A DNA stretch of 64,000 bases from NCBI RefSeq assembly GCF_017814975.1, contig NZ_JAGIQA010000019.1:62001-126000 (forward strand), in the 5' to 3' direction. Of this stretch, positions 58,201 through 64,000 are shown in pieces. Under the pieces are notes generated by a model. That model saw nothing but the letters and a program-made list of their open reading frames with translations. It did no database searches and was not told the origin of the DNA. Both the position numbers and the translations under genes were made by a program. The DNA comes from Cupriavidus consociatus (lineage in GTDB: Bacteria > Pseudomonadota > Gammaproteobacteria > Burkholderiales > Burkholderiaceae). How positions within the stretch are numbered: the stretch's first letter is position 1; the number at the start of each line of letters is the position of its first letter.

Positions 58201-59220
58201 ACGGCTGTAGCGCGGATGCAGCGCCGACAGCTTGATCGAGATGCCCGGGCCTTCATAGATGCCACGGCCGCGCGAGGCCTGGCCGATAGCGTGGATGGCC
58301 TGCTCGTACGACGCCAGGTAGCGCACGGCGTCAGCCTCGGTCATGGCCGCTTCGCCCAGCATGTCGTAGGAGTAGCGGAAGCCCTGCGCCTCGTACTTGC
58401 GCGCGTTGGCGAGCGCCTCGGAAATGGTCTCGCCGGTCACGAACTGCTCGCCCATCAGGCGCATCGCCATGTCCACGCCCTTGCGGATCAGCGGCTCGCC
58501 GCCCTTGCCGATAATGCGCGTGAGCGCCTTGGTCAGGCCCGATTCGGTATGCGTGGCGACCAGCTTGCCGGTCAGCAGCAAGCCCCAGGTGGCGGCGTTG
58601 ACGAACAGCGACGGGCTCTGGCCCAGGTGCGACTGCCAGTTGGCGCCGCTGATCTTGTCGCGGATCAGCGCGTCACGCGTGGCCTTGTCGGGAATGCGCA
58701 GCAGCGCCTCGGCCAGGCACATCAGCGCCACGCCTTCCTGCGACGACAGCGAGAATTCCTGGATCAGGCCCTGCACCAGGCCTTCGCGGCCCGTGCCGAC
58801 CTTCTGCTCGCGCAGCCGCATGGCCAGCGTCTTGGCCATCTTGATGGCGGCCTCGGCCTGCTGCTGCGGCAGGCGCGCCTGTTCCAGCAGCACCGGCACG
58901 CAGTCGGTCTCGGGACGGCGGTAGGCGGAGGTAATGGCGGCTCGCAGCACGGATTGGGGCTGGATGCTCTGGGCGAATTCCAGGAACGGCTGCGGCGCGC
59001 CGTCGGCAGGGACCAGGTCCGAGGCGTCGGCACCATCGGTGTCGGCCGAGCCGGCGGCGCTGGTCTCGTGCGGCAGGTGCCCGCGCTCGACTTGCTCCAG
59101 GTAAGTGAAGATGGCCTGCTTGATCAGCCAGTGCGGGGTGCGGTCGATGGATTGGGCGACTCGCTTGAGGCGTTCGCGCGAGGCGTCGTCGAGCTTGACG
59201 CCGAGAGTGGTGGTGGCCAT
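55231..59220 (-). CDS. putA: trifunctional proline utilisation protein PutA
   Basis: A 1329-residue flavoprotein that oxidises proline to glutamate and represses its own gene. Domains: an N-terminal ribbon-helix-helix DNA-binding domain (about 1-45, TTTLGVKLDDASRERLKRVA); proline dehydrogenase (about 230-560, with YEGPGISIKLSALHPRYS and RLVKGAYWDSEIKRGQ); P5C/glutamate-semialdehyde dehydrogenase (about 640-1110) with catalytic Cys925 in SAGQRCSALRV and the Glu in IAETGGQNAM; and a C-terminal domain to 1329. Length equals E. coli PutA (1320). GGAGAA precedes the ATG. Three GTTGCA operator words lie 124-170 bases upstream, matching PutA autoregulation. Confidence 0.96.
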   Translation of the reverse strand: MATTTLGVKLDDASRERLKRVAQSIDRTPHWLIKQAIFTYLEQVERGHLPHETSAAGSADTDGADASDLVPADGAPQPFLEFAQSIQPQSVLRAAITSAYRRPETDCVPVLLEQARLPQQQAEAAIKMAKTLAMRLREQKVGTGREGLVQGLIQEFSLSSQEGVALMCLAEALLRIPDKATRDALIRDKISGANWQSHLGQSPSLFVNAATWGLLLTGKLVATHTESGLTKALTRIIGKGGEPLIRKGVDMAMRLMGEQFVTGETISEALANARKYEAQGFRYSYDMLGEAAMTEADAVRYLASYEQAIHAIGQASRGRGIYEGPGISIKLSALHPRYSRAQHERVIGELYERLKSLTLLARQYDIGINIDAEEADRLEISLDLLERLCFEPELAGWNGIGFVVQGYQKRCPFVIDYLIDLARRSRHRLMIRLVKGAYWDSEIKRGQVEGLEGYPVYTRKVYTDVSYVACARKLLSVPDAIYPQFATHNAHTLSAIYQIAGHSYYPGQYEFQCLHGMGEPLYDQVVGPTADGKFNRPCRIYAPVGTHETLLAYLVRRLLENGANTSFVNRIADDTISLDELVADPVAVVEAMHRDEGTLGLPHPRIPSPRTLYGKSRPNSAGIDLANEHRLASLSSALLAGTSERQVAEPMLGAALVADSPRSADAITTPVLNPADHRDVVGQVTEASQADVDAALQAAVNAAPIWQATPPDVRAAALERAADLMEAQMQSLMGIIMREAGKTFSNAIAEVREAVDFLRYYAAEIRRGFDNETHRPLGPVVCISPWNFPLAIFTGQVAAALAAGNPVLAKPAEQTPLIAAAAVKLLRDAGVPAGAVQLLPGRGETVGAALVGDARIKGVMFTGSTEVARILQRNVAGRLDAAGRPIPLIAETGGQNAMIVDSSALAEQVVGDVVNSAFDSAGQRCSALRVLCLQEDVADRVLEMLKGAMQELTMANPDRLSTDVGPVIDEEARANIVRHIDAMRAKGRRVHQADPNAAQGASCRNGTFVPPTLIELDSIEELKREVFGPVLHVVRFPRAALDTMVSQINGTNYGLTLGIHTRIDETISFIVSRAHVGNLYVNRNIVGAVVGVQPFGGEALSGTGPKAGGPLYLHRLLSVCPQDAVARSVRAADVTSHAEMVGPDDEAARAAEAFRNWAATELPAVADACARFAEASPSGLAVTLPGPTGERNTYTLLPRAHVLCLAAQEADLAVQLAAVLTVGARAVWPENPVARGLFARLPKGVQSRVRMVADWTAADIAIDAVLHHGDSDQLRTVCEQVAARPGPIIGVQGLAQGEPTVALDRLLIERSLSVNTAAAGGNASLMTIG

Positions 59221-59343
59221 GCGGGCAGTTCTCCGAAAAAACTGGGGCGCCGCCGGTATTGCCGCGCCGATGCCGCGGGCATGGACGCACGACCGGCCGC
59301 AGCCTGTGAGCTGGCGCGATCTTACTCCCGAAAAACCTAAGGG

Positions 59344-59389
59344 TGCAACCCAGTGCAACCCTAACGTTAACCCTGACAAATGGGTTGCA
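59344..59389. promoter_or_regulatory. cluster of three PutA operator words
   Basis: GTTGCA occurs three times: on the reverse strand at 59344-59349 and 59354-59359 (spaced 10 bases), and on the forward strand at 59384-59389. GTTGCA is the established recognition word of the E. coli PutA ribbon-helix-helix domain. The spacing of ten places two sites on one helix face. They lie between putA and the priA stop. Confidence 0.75.
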
Positions 59390-59413
59390 CCTGCGCAGCT
59401 CGCCGCCGCCGGC

Positions 59414-61711
59414 TCATATCCGGAGGGGGTCGATTTCCAGCTGCCAGCGCACCCCTTTCACCTCGGTTCCCACCTCTGCGAAAGTCTGCACCCACTCAGC
59501 CATAAACCGTTGCAGCGCCGGCCTGGAAGTCGCCTCGACCAGCATCTGGGCGCGCTCGCGGTAGGCGATGCGCACCATCGACATCGGCACCGGGTCGTGC
59601 AGTTGCACCTCGGCCGCCAGCTGGCACGAATCGGCGTGCCGCCGCGCTGCCTGCAGGAACTGCAGGGCCCGCTCCAACTCGCCGTGCTCCGCGGTGACCA
59701 GCACCTGGAAGCAGAACGGGGGCAACCCGGCCTGGCGCCGCTCCCGCAACTGGCTGGCTGCGAATCCATCATAGTCATGGCGCGTCAGCGCCTGCAATGC
59801 CGGGGTGTCCGGGTAACGGGTCTGGATCAGCACCTCGCCCGGCAGCCCGGCGCGTCCGGCGCGCCCCGCCACCTGCATCAGCGATGCGAACAGGTGTTCG
59901 GCGGCGCGGAAATCGTGGCTGAACATGGCGGCGTCCGGGTGCACGATGCCGACCAGCGTCACGCGCTGGAAGTCATGGCCCTTCGCGACCATCTGGGTGC
60001 CTACCAGGATATCGACTTCACCCGCATGGACTTCGTCGAACATTGCCTGTGCGCTGCCTTTGCGCCGGGTGGAGTCGGCGTCGATGCGCGCGATGCGCGC
60101 CTGCGGGAAGCGTGATGCCAGCGCTTCCTCAATGCGCTGGGTGCCGCGGCCGAGCGGCGCGACATCGACATTGCCGCAGTCCGGGCAGTGGTGCGGCACC
60201 GGCGCCTCCAGCCCGCAGTGGTGGCAGCGCAGGCGCCGCTCGGGCCGGTGCAGTACCAGGTATGCCGAGCAGCGTGGGCAACCGGACAGCCAGCCGCAGC
60301 TGTCGCAGGCAATGACCGGCGCGTAGCCACGGCGATTCAGGAACAGCAGGCTCTGCTCGCCGCGTGACAGCCGGGCATCTATCGCTTCGAGCAGCGGCAT
60401 CGACAGGCCTTCGAACAGTGCACGCTGGCGTTGGCGCTCATGGTTCAGGTCGACCAGGCGCACGGTGGGCAGCGCTGCATCGGCCTGGGCGCGCTCGCGC
60501 AGCACCAGCTTGCGGTAGGTGCCCTGCCCTGCCCGCCACCACGTTTCCATCGACGGCGTGGCCGAACCCAGCACGACCGCGATGCCGCGCTGCTTGGCGC
60601 GCCACACCGCCAGGTCGCGGGCCGAGTAGCGCAGCCCTTCCTGCTGCTTGTAGGAGGTATCGTGCTCCTCGTCGACCACGATCAGTGCCAGCGCCGGCAG
60701 CGACGCCATCACGGCCATGCGCGTGCCCAGCACGATACGAGCCTCGCCGCGGTGCGCGGCCAGCCACTGCAGGCTGCGCTCCTGGTCAGCCAGGCCGCTG
60801 TGCAGCACCGCCAGCGGCAGGTGCGGGAAGCGCGCGGCAATGCGCGTCTGCAACTGGGGCGTCAGGTTGATTTCGGGTACCAGCATCAGCACCTGGGAGT
60901 GCGGGTCGCGCTCCAGCACGGCCTGCATCGCGTGCAGGTAGACCTCGGTCTTTCCGCTGCCGGTAACGCCGTGCAACAGGAACGGAGCGAAACCCTGTGC
61001 TTCGGCGATCGCCTGCACCGCGGCGCGCTGCTCGTCGTGCAAGGCGGGGGCCGCGGACGGCGCCTGCATCGGCGCGGTCGCCAGCAACCGCCGGGCGGTG
61101 CGATCGGCGCCGACCCAGCCGGCGGCCTGCCATTCGGCCAGCCGGACCGGTGCCGCCGCGCACAGCGCGCGCGCATCGGCCAGCGCCAGTGGCGTGCCAG
61201 CGGCCGCGCGTTCGGCGAGCGCCTGCGCCAGCGCCCGCACGCTGCGGGCCCGCGGCGGCACGGCGGCGAGCAAGTTATCCACATGCACGGGCAATACGCG
61301 GTATTCGTCGGTGCGGGCACGCTGTGCCAGGCCTGGCCAGCTGTCGGCTTCGCGCAACGCCGGCGGCAGCGCCGGCAGCATGACTTCGCCCAGGCGGCGC
61401 TGGTAGTAGCGCGCCGCAAACGCGGCCAGCGCGATCCAGTCGGGCGACAACGGCGACATCCAGTCCAGGCGCTGCGCTATCGGGCGCAGCCGGTCGGGCG
61501 GCACATCGGAGGCGGCAGCGCGCTCTACGGCTACGCCAACCAGGCTGCGGCGGCCAAAAGGCACCACCACCAGATCGCCGGGGGCGACCTCCGGCGTCGC
61601 CAGGTAGTCGAAACAATCGTCGGCGGGGGTGTCCAGCGCCACGCGCACAATCGGCAGAGCGATGGCGGGGTCGCCACTCGATATGGCGGTGGCGCCGCTA
61701 TCGTCCGCCAT
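59414..61711 (-). CDS. priA: primosomal protein N' (replication restart helicase PriA)
   Basis: A 765-residue DEXH helicase that reloads the replisome at collapsed forks. The N-terminal 3' DNA-binding domain (about residues 1-110) and winged helix precede Walker A GVTGSGKTEVY, the motif VVDEEHDTSYKQQ and GSATPSMETW. A zinc-binding module has eight Cys (CDSCGWLSGCPRC, then CHHC and CPDCG), and motif VI is MQVAGRAGRAG. Length agrees with E. coli PriA (732). Upstream lies a 520-base gap with its promoter. A perfect DnaA box (TTATCCACA) occurs inside the gene at 61275-61283. Confidence 0.95.
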   Translation of the reverse strand: MADDSGATAISSGDPAIALPIVRVALDTPADDCFDYLATPEVAPGDLVVVPFGRRSLVGVAVERAAASDVPPDRLRPIAQRLDWMSPLSPDWIALAAFAARYYQRRLGEVMLPALPPALREADSWPGLAQRARTDEYRVLPVHVDNLLAAVPPRARSVRALAQALAERAAAGTPLALADARALCAAAPVRLAEWQAAGWVGADRTARRLLATAPMQAPSAAPALHDEQRAAVQAIAEAQGFAPFLLHGVTGSGKTEVYLHAMQAVLERDPHSQVLMLVPEINLTPQLQTRIAARFPHLPLAVLHSGLADQERSLQWLAAHRGEARIVLGTRMAVMASLPALALIVVDEEHDTSYKQQEGLRYSARDLAVWRAKQRGIAVVLGSATPSMETWWRAGQGTYRKLVLRERAQADAALPTVRLVDLNHERQRQRALFEGLSMPLLEAIDARLSRGEQSLLFLNRRGYAPVIACDSCGWLSGCPRCSAYLVLHRPERRLRCHHCGLEAPVPHHCPDCGNVDVAPLGRGTQRIEEALASRFPQARIARIDADSTRRKGSAQAMFDEVHAGEVDILVGTQMVAKGHDFQRVTLVGIVHPDAAMFSHDFRAAEHLFASLMQVAGRAGRAGLPGEVLIQTRYPDTPALQALTRHDYDGFAASQLRERRQAGLPPFCFQVLVTAEHGELERALQFLQAARRHADSCQLAAEVQLHDPVPMSMVRIAYRERAQMLVEATSRPALQRFMAEWVQTFAEVGTEVKGVRWQLEIDPLRI

Positions 61712-62231
61712 CGGACCAGACCTGGTGCACCCCGATTGCGCACTCGCTGTGCACGAGGCGGCAGCACGGCAGGCGCAGGCGTTTTTGGGTGCGGCGCAAC
61801 ATCAACTTAAAGTAAAACTTCAAATGTGGCCCTAAGTCGATGATAGATGACTGGTTTTCCACTAATTACATTGCCCCTGTGGATAACTTTGTTGAAAAGT
61901 CGCTCGCGATAGCCCGGAAGGCCCGGGGATCAAGGGATCCACCGGCATCGGTCCGCGCTTTGCAATTCTTCCAAATCCTTAAAAATCAAGAACTTGCAAA
62001 ATCCCCCGGATAGGTTAAGGCGTTACCCTCTCTTGCACTGCGGCAAACCTATCGGTGTGCATAAGTCAAGCCCCGAGAATCAACTCCGGGCACCTTTTTG
62101 GCGAATGGTGGCAAAAAAGTTAACTTGACAGGCGTAACGGCGCGGCTCCCGCATCACCGGGTGTGTGCAGGCGCGTTTCGCTGCAGCGCGGGGCGCCGCG
62201 AGCCGCGCCGCGCCGCCGTATATCACCCGGG
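61712..62231. other. AT-richer intergenic region between priA and hemE with DnaA-box-like sites
   Basis: About 520 bases without a gene. It is markedly AT-richer than its surroundings (61800-62130) and holds one perfect DnaA box (TGTGGATAA, 61878-61886), one single-mismatch box (TGTGCATAA, 62056-62064) and a weaker one (TTTTCCACT near 61854). It must also hold the priA promoter. The palindrome AAGTTAACTT near 62115 with an adjoining A-run could be a weak reverse terminator for hemE. Confidence 0.5.
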
Positions 62232-63323
62232 TCACTTCTGCGCGGTGCGCAGCTTGCGGCTGTATGCGTGTACTTCGTCGACCAGCACGGTGACATGCTC
62301 GGGCGGGGTGAACTGCGAGATGCCGTGGCCAAGGTTGAACACGTGGCCATCGCTGCCGCCGCCCGCCGCGTAGCTGTCCAGCACACCACGCACCTGCTCG
62401 CGGATCGCCGCCTCGGGCGCGAACAGCACGGTGGGGTCGATATTTCCCTGCAGGGCCACGCGAGCGCCGGTACGGCGGCGCGCCTCGGCCAGGTTGACGG
62501 TCCAGTCCAGCCCGATCGCGTCGGCGCCGGTATCGGCCAGCGCCTCGAGCCACAGTCCGCCGCCCTTGGTAAAGAGGATCGCCGGCACCTGCTCGCCGGC
62601 GTGCTCGCGCTTCAGTCCCGCAAGCACGCGGCGCATATAGGCCAGCGAGAACGCCTGGTACATGCCGTCGGCGAGCGCACCGCCCCAGGTGTCGAAGATC
62701 ATCACTGCCTGCGCGCCCGCCTCGATCTGGGCGTTCAGATATGCCGAGACGGCCTGCGCGTTGAGGTCGAGGATGCGGTGCATCAGGTCCGGGCGGCCAT
62801 ACATCATCGCCTTGACCTTGCGGAAGTCGTCCGAGCCGCCGCCTTCGACCATATAGCACGCCAGCGTCCACGGGCTGCCCGAAAAGCCGATCAGCGGGAC
62901 GCGCTGGCGGCCGTCCTGCACCAGCGCCCGGCGAATCTCGCTGACCGCGTCGAACACGTACTGCAGCGTGGACATGTCCGGCACCGCCAGCTTCTGCACG
63001 TCGGCTTCGGTGCGCAGCGGATGCGCGAAGCGCGGACCTTCGCCCTGGGCAAACGAGAGGCCGAGGCCCATTGCATCGGGCACGGTCAGGATGTCGGAGA
63101 ACAGGATGGCCGCGTCCAGCGGATAGCGGTCCAGCGGCTGCAGGGTCACCTCGGTGGCGTAGGCCGGATTTTTGGCCAGCCCGAGAAAGCTACCGGCGCG
63201 CGCCCGCGTGGCGTTGTATTCGGGCAGGTAACGGCCTGCCTGGCGCATCAGCCACAGCGGCGTGTATTCGGTGGGCTGGCGGCGCAGCGCGCGCAGGAAG
63301 GTATCGTTCTGCAGTGCGGTCAT
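62232..63323 (-). CDS. hemE: uroporphyrinogen decarboxylase
   Basis: A 363-residue enzyme that decarboxylates uroporphyrinogen III to coproporphyrinogen III in haem synthesis. Motifs: PLWLMRQAGRYLPEY (family signature, with substrate-binding Arg residues), LFSDILTVPDAMGLGLSF with the essential Asp, GFSGSPWTLACYMVEGGGS, and the late LGHGISQFTPPEHV. The ATG is chosen because GAGG is spaced correctly for it; an ATG two codons earlier directly abuts the GAGG. It diverges in role from hemN elsewhere in the window but supplies its substrate. Confidence 0.96.
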   Translation of the reverse strand: MTALQNDTFLRALRRQPTEYTPLWLMRQAGRYLPEYNATRARAGSFLGLAKNPAYATEVTLQPLDRYPLDAAILFSDILTVPDAMGLGLSFAQGEGPRFAHPLRTEADVQKLAVPDMSTLQYVFDAVSEIRRALVQDGRQRVPLIGFSGSPWTLACYMVEGGGSDDFRKVKAMMYGRPDLMHRILDLNAQAVSAYLNAQIEAGAQAVMIFDTWGGALADGMYQAFSLAYMRRVLAGLKREHAGEQVPAILFTKGGGLWLEALADTGADAIGLDWTVNLAEARRRTGARVALQGNIDPTVLFAPEAAIREQVRGVLDSYAAGGGSDGHVFNLGHGISQFTPPEHVTVLVDEVHAYSRKLRTAQK

Positions 63324-63431
63324 GGTCATCCTCGTAAGACCGCCATTCTAAGGGATGGGCGGCGCGCGCCGGCGCTTCAGGGTACGGTCCGAATGTACTC
63401 TGGGTGCACGCCTGATGCGCCGTGACCACGC

Positions 63432-64000
63432 TCAGGACTCGTCGAGCAGGTCGCGGAAGACGCCGGCAGCACGCCGCATCCATTCGCGCGCACGCTGGGC
63501 TTCAGGCTGCAGCCGCGCAAAGCCATGGACCATGCCGCTGGCCTCGATGGTAATCACCGGGGCATCGTGGCGCACCAGGAAGTCGGCATAGGCCAGTCCG
63601 TCGTCGCGCAGCACGTCATGGGCCGCGACCAGGATCACCGTCGCGGGCGGCCGAACTGGCGCTGCGGCCATCAGGTGCACGCGCGGGTCGGGATGCGCCG
63701 CCCCTTGTGCGAGCGCCTCGGCGCCGATGAACTGGGTCCAGAACCAGGTCATTTCGTCGCGCGTCAGGCCGGGACCGTCGGCAAAGGCACGGTAGCTTTC
63801 CGTGGCCAGTACCGGCGCCGCGACCGGGTAGATCAGCAGTTGTGCGTCGACCCGCACCGCGTTGCCGCCGTTGAGCTGCTGTGCGGCCTGCGCCGCCAGA
63901 TGGCCACCCGCGCTGTCGCCGGCAAGCGCCAGGAAGCCTGGTGCCAGGCCTAGCGCCTGCCGCTGGCCCGCCAGCCACGCCACCGCGTCCACTGCGTCTT
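63432..64000 (-). CDS. alpha/beta hydrolase (HSL-type esterase), partial
   Basis: At least 189 residues of the C-terminal part of a hormone-sensitive-lipase-type esterase; the 5' end with the HGGG oxyanion motif lies beyond the window. Seen here: the nucleophile motif LALAGDSAGGHLAAQ, a lid-like segment TWFWTQFIGAEALAQG, the acid in VAAHDVLRDDGLAY and the base His in SGMVHGFARL. It probably hydrolyses short-chain esters. Transcribed towards hemE with about 100 bases between. Confidence 0.85.
   Translation of the reverse strand, partial: DAVDAVAWLAGQRQALGLAPGFLALAGDSAGGHLAAQAAQQLNGGNAVRVDAQLLIYPVAAPVLATESYRAFADGPGLTRDEMTWFWTQFIGAEALAQGAAHPDPRVHLMAAAPVRPPATVILVAAHDVLRDDGLAYADFLVRHDAPVITIEASGMVHGFARLQPEAQRAREWMRRAAGVFRDLLDES

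Noticed and set aside
55417..59340. Forward open frame of about 1300 codons opposite putA
   Set aside because: Mirror frame of putA; composition is typical of antisense GC-rich DNA and no start signal is present.
61712..62231. Chromosomal origin of replication
   Set aside because: There are too few DnaA boxes, and dnaA, dnaN, gidA and parAB are not in the window. Kept only as a DnaA-box cluster.

Overview
The window is GC-rich beta-proteobacterial chromosome, densely packed with high-GC3 genes. It looks like the main chromosome of a Cupriavidus or Ralstonia relative. Support for this comes from the family-level match of many proteins (trifunctional PutA, Gcl cluster ending in a pyruvate kinase, GcvTHP with a tandem glycine riboswitch, HemN with an Fnr/Anr box, PriA-HemE neighbours) and the absence of IS elements, phage genes or CRISPR arrays. 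Species was not determined. About 58 protein genes, one tRNA and a rich set of regulatory sites are annotated.

Layout. 0-6.9 kb: a small membrane protein, ArsC-family reductase, GNAT acetyltransferase, two M20-type amidohydrolases (one resembling allantoate amidohydrolase), a DctA-type carboxylate carrier and a GntR regulator. 7.3-12.1 kb: a fatty acyl-CoA cluster (2,4-dienoyl-CoA-reductase-like SDR, two crotonases, acyl-CoA synthetase). 12.1-17.8 kb: two LysR regulators, an MHS-type transporter with an M20 hydrolase, and an unknown membrane protein. 18.0-24.6 kb: gcl-hyi-glxR-ttuD-pyk, a complete route from glyoxylate through tartronate semialdehyde and glycerate to pyruvate. 24.9-32.2 kb: stress and envelope genes (zinc metallopeptidase, secreted repeat protein, Rnk, CadR-like MerR regulator, HtpX, ArfB), tRNA-Arg(CCG) and a di-haem cytochrome c. 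32.2-40.5 kb: hemN, an orphan periplasmic-binding-type protein, a CpxRA-like two-component system with a Spy/CpxP-like protein, Rep helicase and a glycine-zipper lipoprotein. 40.5-47.1 kb: glycine riboswitch, gcvT-gcvH-gcvP and sdaA (glycine and serine catabolism). 47.2-53.8 kb: ETHE1-like dioxygenase, OsmC protein, alpha/beta hydrolase, YbdK-type ligase overlapping a CPA2 antiporter, and a TPR protein. 53.9-64 kb: a LivK-type binding protein, putA with its own operators, priA, hemE and a truncated esterase.

How it fits together. Three amino-acid or C2 catabolic blocks feed pyruvate and the TCA cycle: ureide/glyoxylate (allC-like, gcl operon), glycine/serine (gcv-sdaA) and proline (putA). Each has a recognisable local control element: a shared AATTGCATAC motif, a glycine riboswitch with terminator, and three GTTGCA PutA sites respectively. 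Haem and respiration genes (hemN, hemE, cytochrome c) are scattered among them; hemN has a well-placed Fnr/Anr site and -10. I do not see a clearly new large system such as a defence island or biosynthetic cluster. The most unusual items are a secreted protein made of 11-20 residue repeats, a CadR-like regulator with its operator facing a small secreted Pro-rich protein, a ligase/antiporter pair with overlapping genes, and the possible shared ureide-glyoxylate regulon.
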